Shown here in pieces: positions 37,101 to 51,200 of a stretch of DNA of 64,000 nucleotides (within the stretch, counting starts at the first letter, position 1; each line of letters starts with the position of its first letter). This DNA comes from Beroe ovata (Eukaryota; Ctenophora; Nuda; Beroida; Beroidae), in the NCBI GenBank assembly GCA_946803715.1, contig CAMPET010000001.1, positions 1,287,845-1,351,844 of the forward strand, written 5' to 3'. Under the pieces are notes generated by a model, which did no database searches, was not told the origin of the DNA, and worked only from the letters and a program-made list of their open reading frames with translations. The position numbers and the translations under genes were made by a program.

Positions 37101-39261
37101 AGATCAAATTTCAAAATATGCTGGGGCATCAATTATGGCATGAATGAAGGATGAGCGGCTATACACAATACCCATTCAGGAGATCAAAAATCGGGCTACC
37201 CTTATGAGAAAGAATAATCCTAGAATATTAATTTCATGTGCTTGAAAGACAACAAGATAAGGATCTCACCTCGACTTTGAGCTTTCCGACATCTCTTTTT
37301 TCTTTTTCAGTTTCTGTTTGGAATTCTGGGATCGTGACTTTTCCTGGGAGAAGGATGGTGAAAGGAACTGCATTTTCATCAAATTCTAATAATTGTGTCC
37401 CTCTAACATACGTAAGGGAAGTTTCATGCCTACCCATATTAAGTAACTAGTAACCTTAGTTGTAAACCATACTTAATTGTTTAGTCACTATAATCACAGC
37501 TGTCAGTCTTCCAACAATAGCTAGGGAGGTATAATGCTTACAATATTACCTGTCTACCTATATCTTGTCTGATATGGTGTACTGAGTACTCTCTATTTGT
37601 TTCAGCAATCGTGAAATCATTTGAAACTTATATGAAGATGCCCCTTTTAAACCTGTTTGGTTGTCAGTATCGCACTCATTTCTCCCTTCATCCTGGTTTT
37701 CAGAGGCAGACTCTTGCCTTGAGGTCAAGTACTTGACAAAGACAATAAACAGGGTGGCCGATGTGATGGCTGCCACAATAGAATTGAAGAAAGTGTAGCC
37801 AATAAGTTCCAACACCACCATTGTCCCTTGGCACTACCTATATACACTGCTATATAGCACGAAAAAAATCAAGAGACTATCGACCTTGAAGATGTACAAC
37901 AAAGAGAGTACGTTTAACGAAATGAGAACTTTGCCTGGTCGATCCAATTATAACGTTTGTCTATATGTATGTATGTTCTCACAAAACTCTAAGCTTTATT
38001 ATGGAGAGCAGATCAGTGCAATTTAAAAGTGTTTGCAACTATAAAGCTTGTACATAATAGTTATAGATCAAAACACTCAACATAACAAGTCATCATCATA
38101 CTTATAAATGAGAGTCAGTTGATCTTTCTCACATGTGTATATTTATATCATATTGTGTGAGTCACATCAGAATACGATTATCCAGGATAAGAAATTCTAC
38201 ACCGATCTGAGAGACCTGGCAAGAGAATATTGACTTGACGTATTATACATCACCTATAACAATAGGACTGTCTTATCATGATAAAGCTCTAGAGAATTCG
38301 TATAGTTTTAGAGCACCCGCTATAATGAGTGTCTACTCAGTTCCTATATTGCACTCCGTTTGCAGGTCATTTTGGATAGTTCAATGATAAGGTGTCTTAT
38401 GCATTGAACGCAAGGATTGGAGATCATGAATAATTATAGCCCATATTACGGTTCATGATGCCTATTCTGGAAAATTTAGAAATATCAGCGAATTTATTAA
38501 GTCCTCGGCTCCAAACCATACGATAACGATCCTTAGCTTGAAATTCCTGCAAGGCTGTCATTAGTCATGTGAGAAATCTAAGATAGGTGGCTTTGGTTTC
38601 AGTCGGTATTCATCTCACACAATGGAACGTACAGTGTGCACTGCTCAACCATATATTGCAATAACCTACCTATGGAAGTTACGAGGTTTATTTTGTTCAC
38701 ATCAGCTGTTCTTAATAACTCAACAGTCAACATACTCTGTCGCTATTCAGTCTGAAGAAAACCTCCAACGAATTTGTCTTACGGCTAATGTTCCGCTTGT
38801 CAACAGTTATGAAATTTCAGGTATTACACACCCTGCTTTTGGTTACACTTTTGACTGAATGCTGCATCACCTTCGAAATCTAGTGCCTGAATTCATAGAC
38901 ATTGCAGCTGCCTGCCTGATATGTCACCTTCTAAAGCTATAATGATGCCGTACCTACCTGGCTATTTGCATAATTGCATGTCATACAGCTGTGAGCTGTC
39001 ATAGATTCATTTCATAATCATATGTCATTCAGTCAGCCAATATATTGCCAGCAAATACACTAAAGCTTTGATTCCACCTTCATAATTGAAATAGTCCTCC
39101 TGATGGAATCTGTAGTACCACCAAATATATCATAGCTCCACTATACAATTAGATAATATGCTGCTTCACTTCCATAACACAGTACGATAACACGGACACA
39201 AATGCTGGGTGCTCACCAACTTCCATTCCACCATCGTTACTGAGGACGTCCTTTTTGTGGC
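31134..39261 (-). CDS. C-terminal tail of short exons repeating VGKL
   Basis: Ten small exons encode a charged tail in which VGKL-like motifs recur: RDVGKLKVE (37270-37343), RSVGKLGEFEFK (36146-36214), KVGKLGKIELK and KVGKLGKIGLK (35740-35880), KVGKLGKRASLY (35151-35231), QVGKLGSSVFKS (34516-34599), KKVGKLRNPF (33421-33514) and VGKIGSRFGNKF (33143-33221). NDGGME occurs in 39217-39261 and again in 33143-33221. Exon 31134-31242 is basic (RGPTRRAPTSNPVKNLG). Phases run 1, 1, 0 through to 0, 1, 2, 0 without conflict. The long gap 39262-43678 could hide further exons. Confidence 0.7.
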
Positions 39262-42200
39262 CTGCAGAGCGGCGCAACCTAATTAGTCCTCAAACCTAAC
39301 ATTAGTGCTATAGCCGATATAACCTCATTAGGTAACCTAATTAGGTAACCATAACCGACATCGAGGCATTTGTAGAACTACAAATTGTAACGGCATTGCC
39401 TTGCATTATGGCATAACAGGCTTGGTCTATCGCTATACTTCTATCACAAACACAGTAAACTCTGATGATAATACCAATAAACACAAATAATGGGCATCCA
39501 TGATGGTAGCATACATTAGTGCTTCCTGCTATTATTGTATAGCAACCATGATCGAAAATTGAGATGATGAACACTTAAAAACAGGGCTTTGTAGATTTCC
39601 CAGTTATAGTGCTGATGGTATAATCCTGATTCCTGCTTGTAATAGTTCACAACATAAAAACAAATTATCAATCCACAGGCAATAGGCATCTCTGAAACAA
39701 TCCACATCCAAACCATACATCATGGGTTTATAGTTTTAATTTCAGTTTTCAAACATTTTGCAGACTTACCAATACGCTGAAAGTCAAGTCTGACAGGTGA
39801 TTTTGGGAGGGTTCCATCAGTTGAATTAGCACTGAACCAGTGAATGAGGGAACTGACTGATCCCGTTACAATCATACTTCTTTAAGAGCAATAATATCGG
39901 ATGAGAAATATGCAAAGGGAAGAAATGAATCAGGTAGTACCGTCAAGGAAATGAGATAGTGAAGCAACTCAAATACTGGAAAGAAGGTGGGCACAGGACA
40001 GCCAACTTAGAACAGCACATTATGGCCAACTGTTAGATCATGGAATGACCACAATGTCTCCGTCATTATCAATGAAACACAGATAACATATTCACGGAAT
40101 TGAATGTGAAATTACTCATAGGGCAATTTTACCAACTGGTGAATATAATTGTCATATGATATCACCATGATCATGGTACCAGGGAACAGCATGCTCCAAG
40201 TCTAACAAAATATATTGATGATGAAATTACCATCAATATGGTATGGTTACCCGGTGAAAGTGGTATGAAATTTGGAGGAGGTGATGAAATTGAAAACAAT
40301 GGCGGGGGGACTGCTGCAGAATGATTTAGATCACATGGTCAGAATAGAGCATCGTAATTGGTGGTTGGGTATCAGTGCCGGAGCTCTGACTGGCCAGATC
40401 TTCCCAAGAGGTAATAAGAGACATGGTTTCTTGATGACATCACACCCATATTCGAGAGAATTACGAATTACTTGAGAATGGGAGAATTACGAATTACTTG
40501 AGAATGGGAGATGGAAAACAAGACAAAGATTGGGAAAGAATAATCAGGGACCCATATCTATTGTCTCGGTTAACGAGCCTAGTTTGAACCAAACAAACAC
40601 TCAATCTGAAGCACTCAAAACAGAAAACTTTGGGTACGGCTATGGGTGACTTCTATGGAATATGGACTTCATGAGAAAAAGAGCCGGTCTATCAATGGTG
40701 CTACATTGCAAAACACCTCAGTAAGTCAATTAACACGACACTTCACCCTAATAAGCCAGAAAACTAATAGAACTGCCACAGTGCTCACCCCCATGTGGTA
40801 TGAATCCGTAACATTTGTTAATTGTTATATTGTGAGGTATGAGATTCAAAGAAAGCGCGGCAACCCGTATCGGCATCATATTGCAACATGAGTGTCAGCA
40901 GTGGAATGAAAATGCACTACCAGATAATGCACTACCAGATCTCTGCATCAGATATATAGGACGTTAACAACGTCATACTCAACTATATTATGGTGTGCTT
41001 ATAAATGTTAAAGTACTGCAAAGAAAGGTGATCTGTGTACTATGACTAACAAAACCATTAAAAACAGATCATGTTTTTATCGATAAAAAGTGGATCACTC
41101 CAATTTCATCTGGTTAAATTGCGGCCGGCCAAGCTGGGGGAGAACAATGGAAAATGGCGAGTGACGAAAAAGGAAATAGGCAAAAGGTAGTATCCTAGGT
41201 ATGTATTTTAAACCTAGCTGAAACGTGAGGACAGAGCTGAGACTCATGTTCCTGGTACCTATTACCTACCTATTCTGAAAGAGGGTTTGGTTAAGCTTCC
41301 AAAATCGAGGTAAATGTTTCCCTGCAAAACACAGGATTGCAGCACATGAAGAACGTATTTGATGAAGGAGCAAGGCACCACAAAAGCACGGCTGGCACAC
41401 TCATTATGTCGTACATTGATTATTCCAGCTATACATCTTGCCCTAGGGGGTAGCAGCAGTTTGTAATTATGGTACATAACGGTATGCAAATGCCCAACCT
41501 CAAAACAATCCGATATTACTAACTTGAGAGGAGTCAAAAAATTGTGTGCCTATAATAATTCACCATCAGAATGAACCGAAACATACCGAAGGGTCAAACT
41601 TCATGCAGTATGCGAAGGGTGTGACCTGTATAATCTATGTGTCAGTCGGCTGTAGAATTACTGCACGTCGGCGATACGACATTTAAAGATGAGATAGGGG
41701 TGATATTAACCATCTCACCAGCGCAGCATGAAGTATATTCCACCATGATGACACAGAACTGTGAGGTGCTATTCTGATGGGAATATCAGGAATAATACTG
41801 GGAAACGGAAGGAGTTGGATCAGATTAAATTAGACTGAACGTGTGGTATGGAAGGTTATAAATCGGGGGTGGCTGTGGTAATATGAGGGGGTGTCTGGAA
41901 GTGCCAAATTGTGGTGAACAATGTCAAGGCTGGCAGGTTCGAATTGAACCTGCCAGCCTCGACAGGGCTCACCACAATGTTCACTCCCACGCAGTACCTA
42001 GATATACGCTGTGTTATCACATTTGATGGTATCATTGAAGCGAAGGTGATGATCTGCTTCAGCTCCGCGCTAAACGACAAATAAACTCCGGAAAAGCATA
42101 AATCACTTGTCCGAGTTGAAAGGGAGAATCAAAGTGGCCAACAACTTGCTTGAGACTCAAGATGACTTCATAAGATCTTGTGGCTGCATACTTTGTACAA

Positions 42201-45200
42201 TGTAGATCATTCATCCCAGGTAGAAACCAGTCAATAGTGTGAAGAATGAAGATGGTATCAATCCATGCAGTAAAACCAAAGTGATCAAGACATTGAAAAT
42301 GCTACCTACTTATCGAAGTAGAATTATCAACTGGGGTAGAAGATAAGAGGAAATGTACATTGTACAGTCATATTGTATTGAATGATCGAATGTACGTTGT
42401 AACATATTATGCATTGTGCATGTTTTACTACCGTACAATAACAATAAACCATGGCATCACTACTCACTGTAATATTTCAGAGCAAACAATTTAGGTTCAT
42501 AACTGACTATGTCTATAGCTTCCAGTAATGCTTCAACTGTTGCTATGGTTTCGTGCACATGTCACGTGATCAGTCTTGATAGCTTAACGCAATGAAATGT
42601 TTTGAAAGTAATAGTACAAGTTAATGATAATGTAGTGGTTTTATTAAATCATAGAGGTGTGGCTGACTGAGTACATGCCATGCAGCAACAGTTCCACCAT
42701 AATATCTTATCGATGCTAGATTGTAAAATAGACAACCATATCATACTATTATTGTCTGTGAGACTTTTCGGCTCCAGTTTGTCTTAATTTATCTATGACG
42801 CTATTTTGGATGACTTTATCATAACCAACTTAAGCATTTGAGTGAAATAACGGATATCAGCTGGCTTCAGGTGCATTGAAAAGGAAGTGATCCACGGAAA
42901 TGGGCAAATAGCCAAAATATGTACATAATATTAAGTTCACATAATATGAGAGTATTGTGTCAGGGTACTGTGATGTCGAGGTTCTTAAATTAACTGAACT
43001 TGAGGATGATGGAACAGCACATGGGTATGATATAAGTACCTACTACACCTACCTAGCATAGGTACATCCAAATTTTGAACCAACTGATGCTAGGATCGAT
43101 GTGAAATGATTCTAGAGCTGGAATGGCAGATTGATGCTCGCACAAAGTCCGAAACGGTTGACGACAAATTATGAGACGATATCTAAATTTGGAGTCCATA
43201 TCCATATCCATATTATCAATCATTGACGACACATCAATCCAACCTATCGAACACGTAAGCAGAAATCGGCAATTGATGCTAGAATTATTCTAAAATTTCA
43301 GCAAGATTTCCTCAGGTAGTGCAGCGTCCCATGTCAGAGAGGGGATCTAGTTTTCTGAAATATCTCATGCTTTGAATCAGTCTTACAATCTCACATATAA
43401 CATAATCACCAAACAGATGATATAATAACGTGCTTCATCATGCAGATTGCAGAATTGCATCATCAGAGTGTTAATTCTTATTAATGGTTACATAATGAAC
43501 TAGTTTCTGAACATAAACTATGATAATAGTAAAGGATATTTATAGTAAGATAAGGCATGAAGATAGTCATATCAAGTTCATTTTCAAAGCCCAAAATTCA
43601 GGCAGACATTTTTGTCCCAAAAAGGAGATAAGACTTCAAAGTTCAAACACGGATCATGATGACCTATTTTTCACAAACCTGGTCCTCCATTAGCAGCTGC
43701 AGCTTGATTCTTCTGGAACTGGTTCCACTGAGCTTCATTGAGCTTGAAGGTCATCTTGCCAGACTTATCAGTGGTAGGTTTAACCTTGATACCGGCGAAT
43801 GATGGCTTAAGGAGTTTGTACTGGGCTAGAGTACATGATAGAACGTAGAATCCACCTATGGAATCATGGATTAGTACATGGGTCAAACCATACACTGGAG
43901 CCCTAATCTATAGCAGTTATGGATTACTTTTCAACTGATACCGCATTCAATACACTTACTTTCGTCCACAGACACAGCAATCTGTTCTCCATCTGAGGGA
44001 GCCTCACTGGCTGGCTGTGGCTGGGCTGGACCCTTGGCCTGATTTTCCTGGAAGATCGCCCACTGGGCAGCAGTGAGAACGATTGAGTAGCTGCCATCAG
44101 CCTGTGGCTGAGGTGCGGGGCTGAGGGTAATTCCAGAAAAGCTGTTGTTCATCTGGATCATAGACCACATGGGTGCAGGGATGTGCAGCTGATAGTCGCC
44201 ACCTTGGGGTTATTGATGATGTGAAACGGAAAAAGTGGTACTGCCTAAGTGATACTGATAGCTAAGATGAATATTATCTTCATTGGCAGTTCAACGCACT
44301 AGCAAGGAGAGACACGGAGATGCTATCGTCTCCTGGCGTGTTGATCTTTTCCTGATTGGCCTTGAATCGAACCATCTCAGCTTCAGTCATGTAGAGAACA
44401 TACACTCCACCGTCCATCTTGGGGTTCACAGAGATACCCTCAAATCCCCCACTGCTCTTCAGTGTCTCAAATTGAGAAACATGGAACTTGAGGACATATC
44501 TTCCACCTAAAATTGAAATATCATTTACTGTTCTAGGAAATGCTCTAAAAATGTTCCAACAATGGTCGAGGATATTCGATCAAATTTCCTTGTTGAATGA
44601 GGAACATACTGGCATCTTTGGTAATAGGGAAGTCTTCTCCAGGGCCAGTTTGAGCAGGAGCCGGGTTCTTCTGGTTATCCTGGAATATCTGCCACTCGGC
44701 TGGAGTCAATTTCACGTTGTAGCTTCCATCGGGGTTAGCAGATGGGGCTGGACTGAGCTTGATACCTCTGAATCCATCATTGGCTTGAACAATCGTCCAA
44801 AGTCCAGCAGGAATTCGGAGAATAAAGTTTCCACCTTGGCAAAAAAATGATAAATTAACACACATAAAACTTAAAGGTTTGTTATTAAATCAGGAAATGA
44901 TGAAATTTTTGCAGTGATTCCCCATCTTGTTATTGTAAACATACTAGCATCAGTAGTTGCGGTGATGTTATCGTTGTCAACGGCAGGCTGTGGGGCTGCT
45001 TGTTCTGGAGCGGCCTGGGCAGGAGCTGGGTTCTTCTGGTTGTCTTGGAAGGTCTGCCACTGGGCTGGAGTTAGTTTCACAGTGTAGCTTCCATCGGGGT
45101 TAACAGATGGGGCTGGAGAGAGGGTAATACCCCTGAATCCATCATTGGCTTGAACGATCTTATAGATTCCAGCAGGGATTCGAAGTATGAAGTTACCACC

Positions 45201-48200
45201 TAGGAGAGGAATTCATAAGTATGAGGAAATTATAAAAATCTAAAGCATCTTAGTAAAAGAAAAGAAGTTAAATCATGGTGTCAGAAATCAAGGTAAAGTG
45301 TGCTCAAATCTATTCCAACCTTCGTTTAAGTAGTTATAAGTTGAAATTCATGAAAATACATGAGATATTTGAGACCAAAATACGAATCCCTTTTCCACAT
45401 CAATCTCTCATAGAAACAAGGAGTGGCTTTCCCAAAATTTCGGATCAGTGATCCAAAATATAGAGTATCAACTGATGGCGAATCAGATGGGTAAGACAGA
45501 TCATTATCCCACATAAAGGTCGTACTGGCATCAGTGGCAGCTGTGATGTTGTCTTCATCAACATCAGGTTGTGGCTGTGGGGCAGCCTGTTGCTGAGGTG
45601 GGTTCTTCTGGTTATCCTGGAAGATCTGCCACTGTTCCACGGTGAGGATAACCAGGTAGCTTCCATCAGGATTCTGCTTAGGGGCTGGCGACAATGTGAT
45701 GCCTCTGAATCCATCATTAGCTTGGACAATAGTCCAGAGTCCAGCAGGGATCCTCAAGACAAAATTTCCACCTTGGATTTAGAAAAAAAGTAGTAAGCTG
45801 TAATTGCTAAAGATGACTTCTAGTTCTATAGCCGATTTTTCTGCGTCAATTATGGATCATGCGTTGCCCAGCTCAGAAAATGTGGTTAAAGATGAGGTGA
45901 AAATTTTTTGAATCTTATCACACTTCCACATGTGGAGTACAAAAGAAGAAAAAACGATGCCTATAACCAGGAATACTTACTGGCATCCTTGGCTGCAGTT
46001 ATGTTCTCATCGTCAACAGCAGGCTGTGGGGCTGATTGTTGCTGAGGTGGATTCTTCTGGTTGTCTTGGAATGTCTGCCATTCGGCTGGAGTGAGTTTCA
46101 CAGTGTAGCTTCCATCAGGGTTTGCAGATGGGGCTGGAGAGAGGGTAATGCCCCTGAATCCATCATTGGCTTGAACAATCTTATACAGTCCAGCAGGGAT
46201 CCGTAGGATGAAGTTACCACCTAAAGATAGTTACTGATGAGTAAGCTTGACAAGCAATCAGTCGATCCCCATACAGCAACATGAGCAATAACACATGTCA
46301 CAAAATCAATAATCATCTCACTGGGATCTGTGGCTGCTGTGATGTTCTCATCATCGACTACAGGTTCAGGAGCGGCCTTGGCAGGAGCAGGGTTCTTCTG
46401 GTTGTCTTGGAACGTCTGCCACTCGGATGGAGTTAGTTTCACAGTGTAGCTTCCATCGGGGTTAGCAGATGGGGCTGGACTGAGCTTGATACCTCTGAAT
46501 CCATCATTGGCTTGAACAATCTTATACAGTCCAGCAGGGATCCGTAGGATGAAGTTACCACCTAAAGATAGTTACTGATGAGTATGTTTGACAAGCAATT
46601 AGTCGCTACCCAATGAGCAACATGAGCAATAACACATGTCATAAAATCAATAATCATCTCACTGGGATCTGTGGCTGCTGTGATATTCTCATCATCGACA
46701 GCAGGCTGTGGAGCTGCTTGTTGCTGAGGAGGATTCTTCTGGTTGTCTTGGAAGGTCTGCCACTGCGCTGGAGTTAGTTTCACAGTGTAGCTTCCATCGG
46801 GGTTAGCAGATGGGGCTGGACTGAGCTTGATACCTCTGAATCCATCATTGGCTTGAACGATCTTATAGATTCCAGCAGGAATTCTTAGAATGAAATGACC
46901 ACCTGAACATAAGGTATTAGCCTCAGAATCTCAGAATGAACTGTGAAAACATGCAGTGCTAAAAAGCATGCTAATTTTGCGTATTTTCAAGAGTGCTTTG
47001 AAAGTGCCAATAGGTTAACCATCGACTAGGTACCGAAGTATTTCTTACAAAATCTAATTTTATATGATCTGGATTGTGAAATTTGTGTGATAATTCACAT
47101 TTGAAGTCGTATATTCAGTCCAGTTCTGAAGAGTAGTGTTTAATGCTAAATCATGACGTTATATAAATGCTGAACTTGATGAAGTATATTTTGCTCATGC
47201 AAGCTGTGAATGGAGTTCTTAAAGATCGGGATAACTTTGGTGGAATATTGTTCTTCAATCATGAGGTGCCTTCTGTAATGCAGTCAGAACTTCTCAGATG
47301 GTGTTTGTAGGCTCATCTCATTCCGTGTCATAAATCATGACTTCTGAAAACTATATAGGTATCAACATACTGGGATCCGTGACTGCAGTGATGTTCTCAT
47401 CATCCACAGGTGGAGTGGCAGTCACTTCTGGAACAGCTGCATCAGTGGATTCTGGTACAGATTGAGGAGCTGTCTGAGGAGCTGATTGAGGTGCGGATTG
47501 AGGGAATGGTTCCTTTAAGTTCTCCTGGAATTTCTGCCACTGATCAGGCGTCAGCTTGATGATATGGCTTCCATCCGGATTAGGAGTAGAGACTGGCTTT
47601 GGAGTTATTCCCTTCAGTCTATCATTCCCTTCAATCAATTGCCAGATTGGCGAGGGCACTCTCACAATGAAGTTTCCACCTTAAAATTGTTAATTATGAT
47701 GTCAAATTAATTGATATTGAATCTGGATTGTGCACATGCTTAATGAACACAATCAACTATGCTGATTACCCTAGGTTTTATATTGATATATTTTTCCCCA
47801 ATCATGAAAATACTCAAACAAAAAGTTCTAAAGAAGGCAAAAGAAGGCAAAAAAGGTATGCCTTTTAATTTCGAATGAATTCTGCAGTAGGTAACCGGTA
47901 ATTTATATGACAATAGAAAAAAGGAATTTATGAAAAATTCTTTCAGACAAAGGACCAAATTTGACACGGTGTGATCATCAAATAGGAACCTATACCTAGA
48001 TGATGTATTATGGATAAAAATTCGATCAGATACAATGCTTGCTAAAAATCATAGAAACTAGCAAAGAAAGAGGCATTTTAGTACTTACTGGCATCCTTGG
48101 CTGCAGTTATGTTCTCATCGTCAACAGCAGGCTGTGGAGCTGCTTGTTGCTGGGGTGGATTCTTCTGGTTGTCTTGGAAGGTCTGCCACTGGGCTGGAGT

Positions 48201-51200
48201 AAGTTTCACAGTGTAGCTTCCATCAGGGTTTGCAGATGGGGCTGGACTGAGTTTGATGCCTCTGAATCCATCATTGGCTTGGACAATTTTATACAGACCA
48301 GCAGGAATCCTCAAGATGAAGTTACCACCTAATATCAATGAAGCAATGAGCATATTTTTGAAATGAATACAGCTTACTGATGAAAACATTGTGGAAAGAA
48401 CACTGAATAATTCTCACGGGACAAACAATAAGATTATTCATACTGGGATCAGTGGCTGCTGTGATGTTCTCATCATCGACTGCAGGTTCAGGAACAGCCT
48501 TGGCAGGAGCTGCGTTCTTCTGATTGTCTTGGAAGGTCTGCCACTGGGCTGGAGTAAGTTTCACAGTGTAGCTTCCATCAGGATTTGGTTTCGGCTCCCG
48601 AGGAAGTGTAATGCCCTTGAATCCGTCGTTATCCTTCAGAATCTTCCACACTCCGGCAGGAATGGTCAGGAAGAAGTTACCTCCTGAGAAAATCAAATAT
48701 CATCTTATTACCACCGTTTTGAATCTAAAATGAAAATAATGTTGATCATAATGAATCATTTTACCCTTGTTCTATTAGAGAACTGGTATTTTGGGATGAT
48801 AAGGAATCACGCTTCTCATACTTGATGTAAACAATGGGTGATTCGATCACTAGTTTTTTTTATTATCAATCGTGACACATAGATAATTGGTGGATAAAAT
48901 GATCGATAAGTTGTCAAGCCAGGTAAGATTTCGGTTCCTACTATACGAGTACGATAAACCTCAGAGAATTCAGCAGGTTTCATCAATCAGCATGAATCGA
49001 GTTGGTTTTTAGGTTTGATGAAGAAATTAACCAGAAACTATCGATGTTGATGGATTGAATTCTAAAATCAACAAGGTATTATTATAGGTCACCATTCAAT
49101 TATAGAAATGAATGAGTATGGGTATTAGAATTTCCCATCCATGCGCTCATGGGAATAATTGTGAGCTCTCATTTTCAAGGTCAGAAGACATACTATGATC
49201 CTTTCGTGGGGAGGTTTCTGACAAGAAAAGAGTAATTGAGCTAGGTTCTTGTGGTGCAGATTGGAGGGGGCCAACGGATTGTAGGTTAACTTGGAATGTC
49301 TTCCACTGTTCTACAGTTAGCTTGATGGTGTGGCGGTTATCTGGATTCAGCTTCAAATTTGTTGGCACAGGAATGTCTTTGAACACATCATTTATCAGAA
49401 GGATCTTCCACACCGATTCAGGAATGTCGAGGATATAATTGCCTCCTTGGATAAAGGTTTGATTTCAAATTCAACCTGGGCTCATCCTTATACAGCAAAT
49501 AACTTTACAGCAAGAGATCCATGCAGCATCTTTCCAAAGAAAGCAAATACCCATTGTCCGTCCGAAAGATAGGTAAATGTTTGTCAACGATATGCCTAAG
49601 CTAAATGACTTGCTGGATGCTTATCATTTAACTTGTAACCCTTTTGGGTAGTGGGTACATCTAGAATGACTGTATGTAGGCATTTATAATATAGTGAGGG
49701 TTAAGAAGAATCAGAAAATTATTTTCAGAGAGCAAAAAGAAGTTTTGGGATATTTTGAATTAGGAAAAGGTAACATGAACCCCACAAACAAGAACATACT
49801 AGGATCCTGTGTGCTGGTGATTTCTGACATAATAACAGCAAGACTTGGCTCAGATACAGGTTGGACTTGGATGGGCTTTTTCTGGTTCGATTGGAATGTG
49901 AGCCATTGGTCAGGAGTCAGTTTGATGGTGTAGCTGCCATCAGGGTTGGGTTTGGGTGCTGTTGACAGATCAATTCCCTCCAGCACATTATTCTTCGTCA
50001 ATAGGATCCATACAGGTGCTGGTATTTGCAGCACAAAGGATCCACCTTATACAGGGTAAGAGACTATATTATCGATTCTCATTCGACCATTTGGCTTATC
50101 TTATTCGCAGATCTGACAAAATATGGGCTATTGTTGTTAGACAGAACTGTTCATATTTGGATATATATATGCTACACACTCACTCGGGTCCTTAGTTACT
50201 GCAATCTCATCTTCAGATGCTGATGGAGGGATGGCTTTCGTTTGGTTATCTTTGAATGTCTGGAATTCCTCCGGAGACATCTTGATAACAAGACTTCCAT
50301 CTGTGTAACATGATGAAAGGATAAGTGAAACACTAATTGGATGTAGACAAGCGGATTTTGACTCAGTTTAAAAACTTGGAACACAGCCTTTGGATAACGC
50401 GTTTAGGCAAGCATACAGAATTTTATCACCTGGCTCATTTTGTGGCTTGGCAGCAATGTTGTTGAAGTAGCCGACCTTATTGCAAGCCTCATACTGATCA
50501 GGAGAAAGTCTCACATTGTAAACACCGTCTTCAGCTGAAATGAATTGTGGAAATGAGTATCCATATCAGAACTTCATTATGAGTCATGACATTGGAGAAT
50601 GGAAACATTTTGTCCCTGCATATCTGGACAAATAACAATCAAAATTATCATGAGATTAACTAGGCTCCTGAAATGCAGGTTTCATTCTCAAATATAATGA
50701 CATCATTGAAGATTCAATCGATCAGAAATTATTGAGTTGAATACAATTTCTTTGATTTGAACAGGGAACATGAATTGAAAGGTAGGTAATCGTAAATCTG
50801 ATCAATGTCCAATCATACTTAATACAATGAAGTTATTGATTTCTTCATGCCAATGATCATTATACTTACTATCATCTATACGAATCTACAATTAATATGA
50901 TATTATGTAGGCCAAAGACTTGATTTTCTATCCATCAAGAGATTGGAAGGTAACTAATGACTGACAAATAAGGAATGGTTAATTTCAAAAGTCGACGAGT
51001 TTTCAGTTTAAGGAATATCTTTTTTGGAAACCACCATTCCACTCAACAAATTTGAGAATGATTTGATGGATGTAAGATGTTATCGCACACTACCGATAAG
51101 ATAGAGTCAATAAGACCATACAATACCTGGCTTATCGCGGTTCCTCTGGAATAATTCCCACTCACTAGGAGTGAGGGCTAAGTGGAAGATTTTGTCTGTA

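Noticed and set aside
40272-40475. Possible extra exon near 40.4 kb
   Set aside because: An open stretch on either strand, but no consensus splice sites with a compatible phase-1 entry and exit.
41262-41537. 91-residue minus-strand frame in the 39-43 kb intron
   Set aside because: No similarity to the A, B or VGKL segments, and no acceptor/donor pair that keeps the phase of the flanking exons.
41925-41960. tRNA-like GGTTCGAATT core
   Set aside because: It is the centre of an inverted repeat. No acceptor stem, D-arm or anticodon arm can be placed around it.
44488-44850. Plus-strand frame opposite the B modules (also at 48039-48332 and 48391-48687)
   Set aside because: Mirrors the repeated B exons, with similar antisense proteins recurring. 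It has no codon or motif support and does not respect the minus-strand splice sites.
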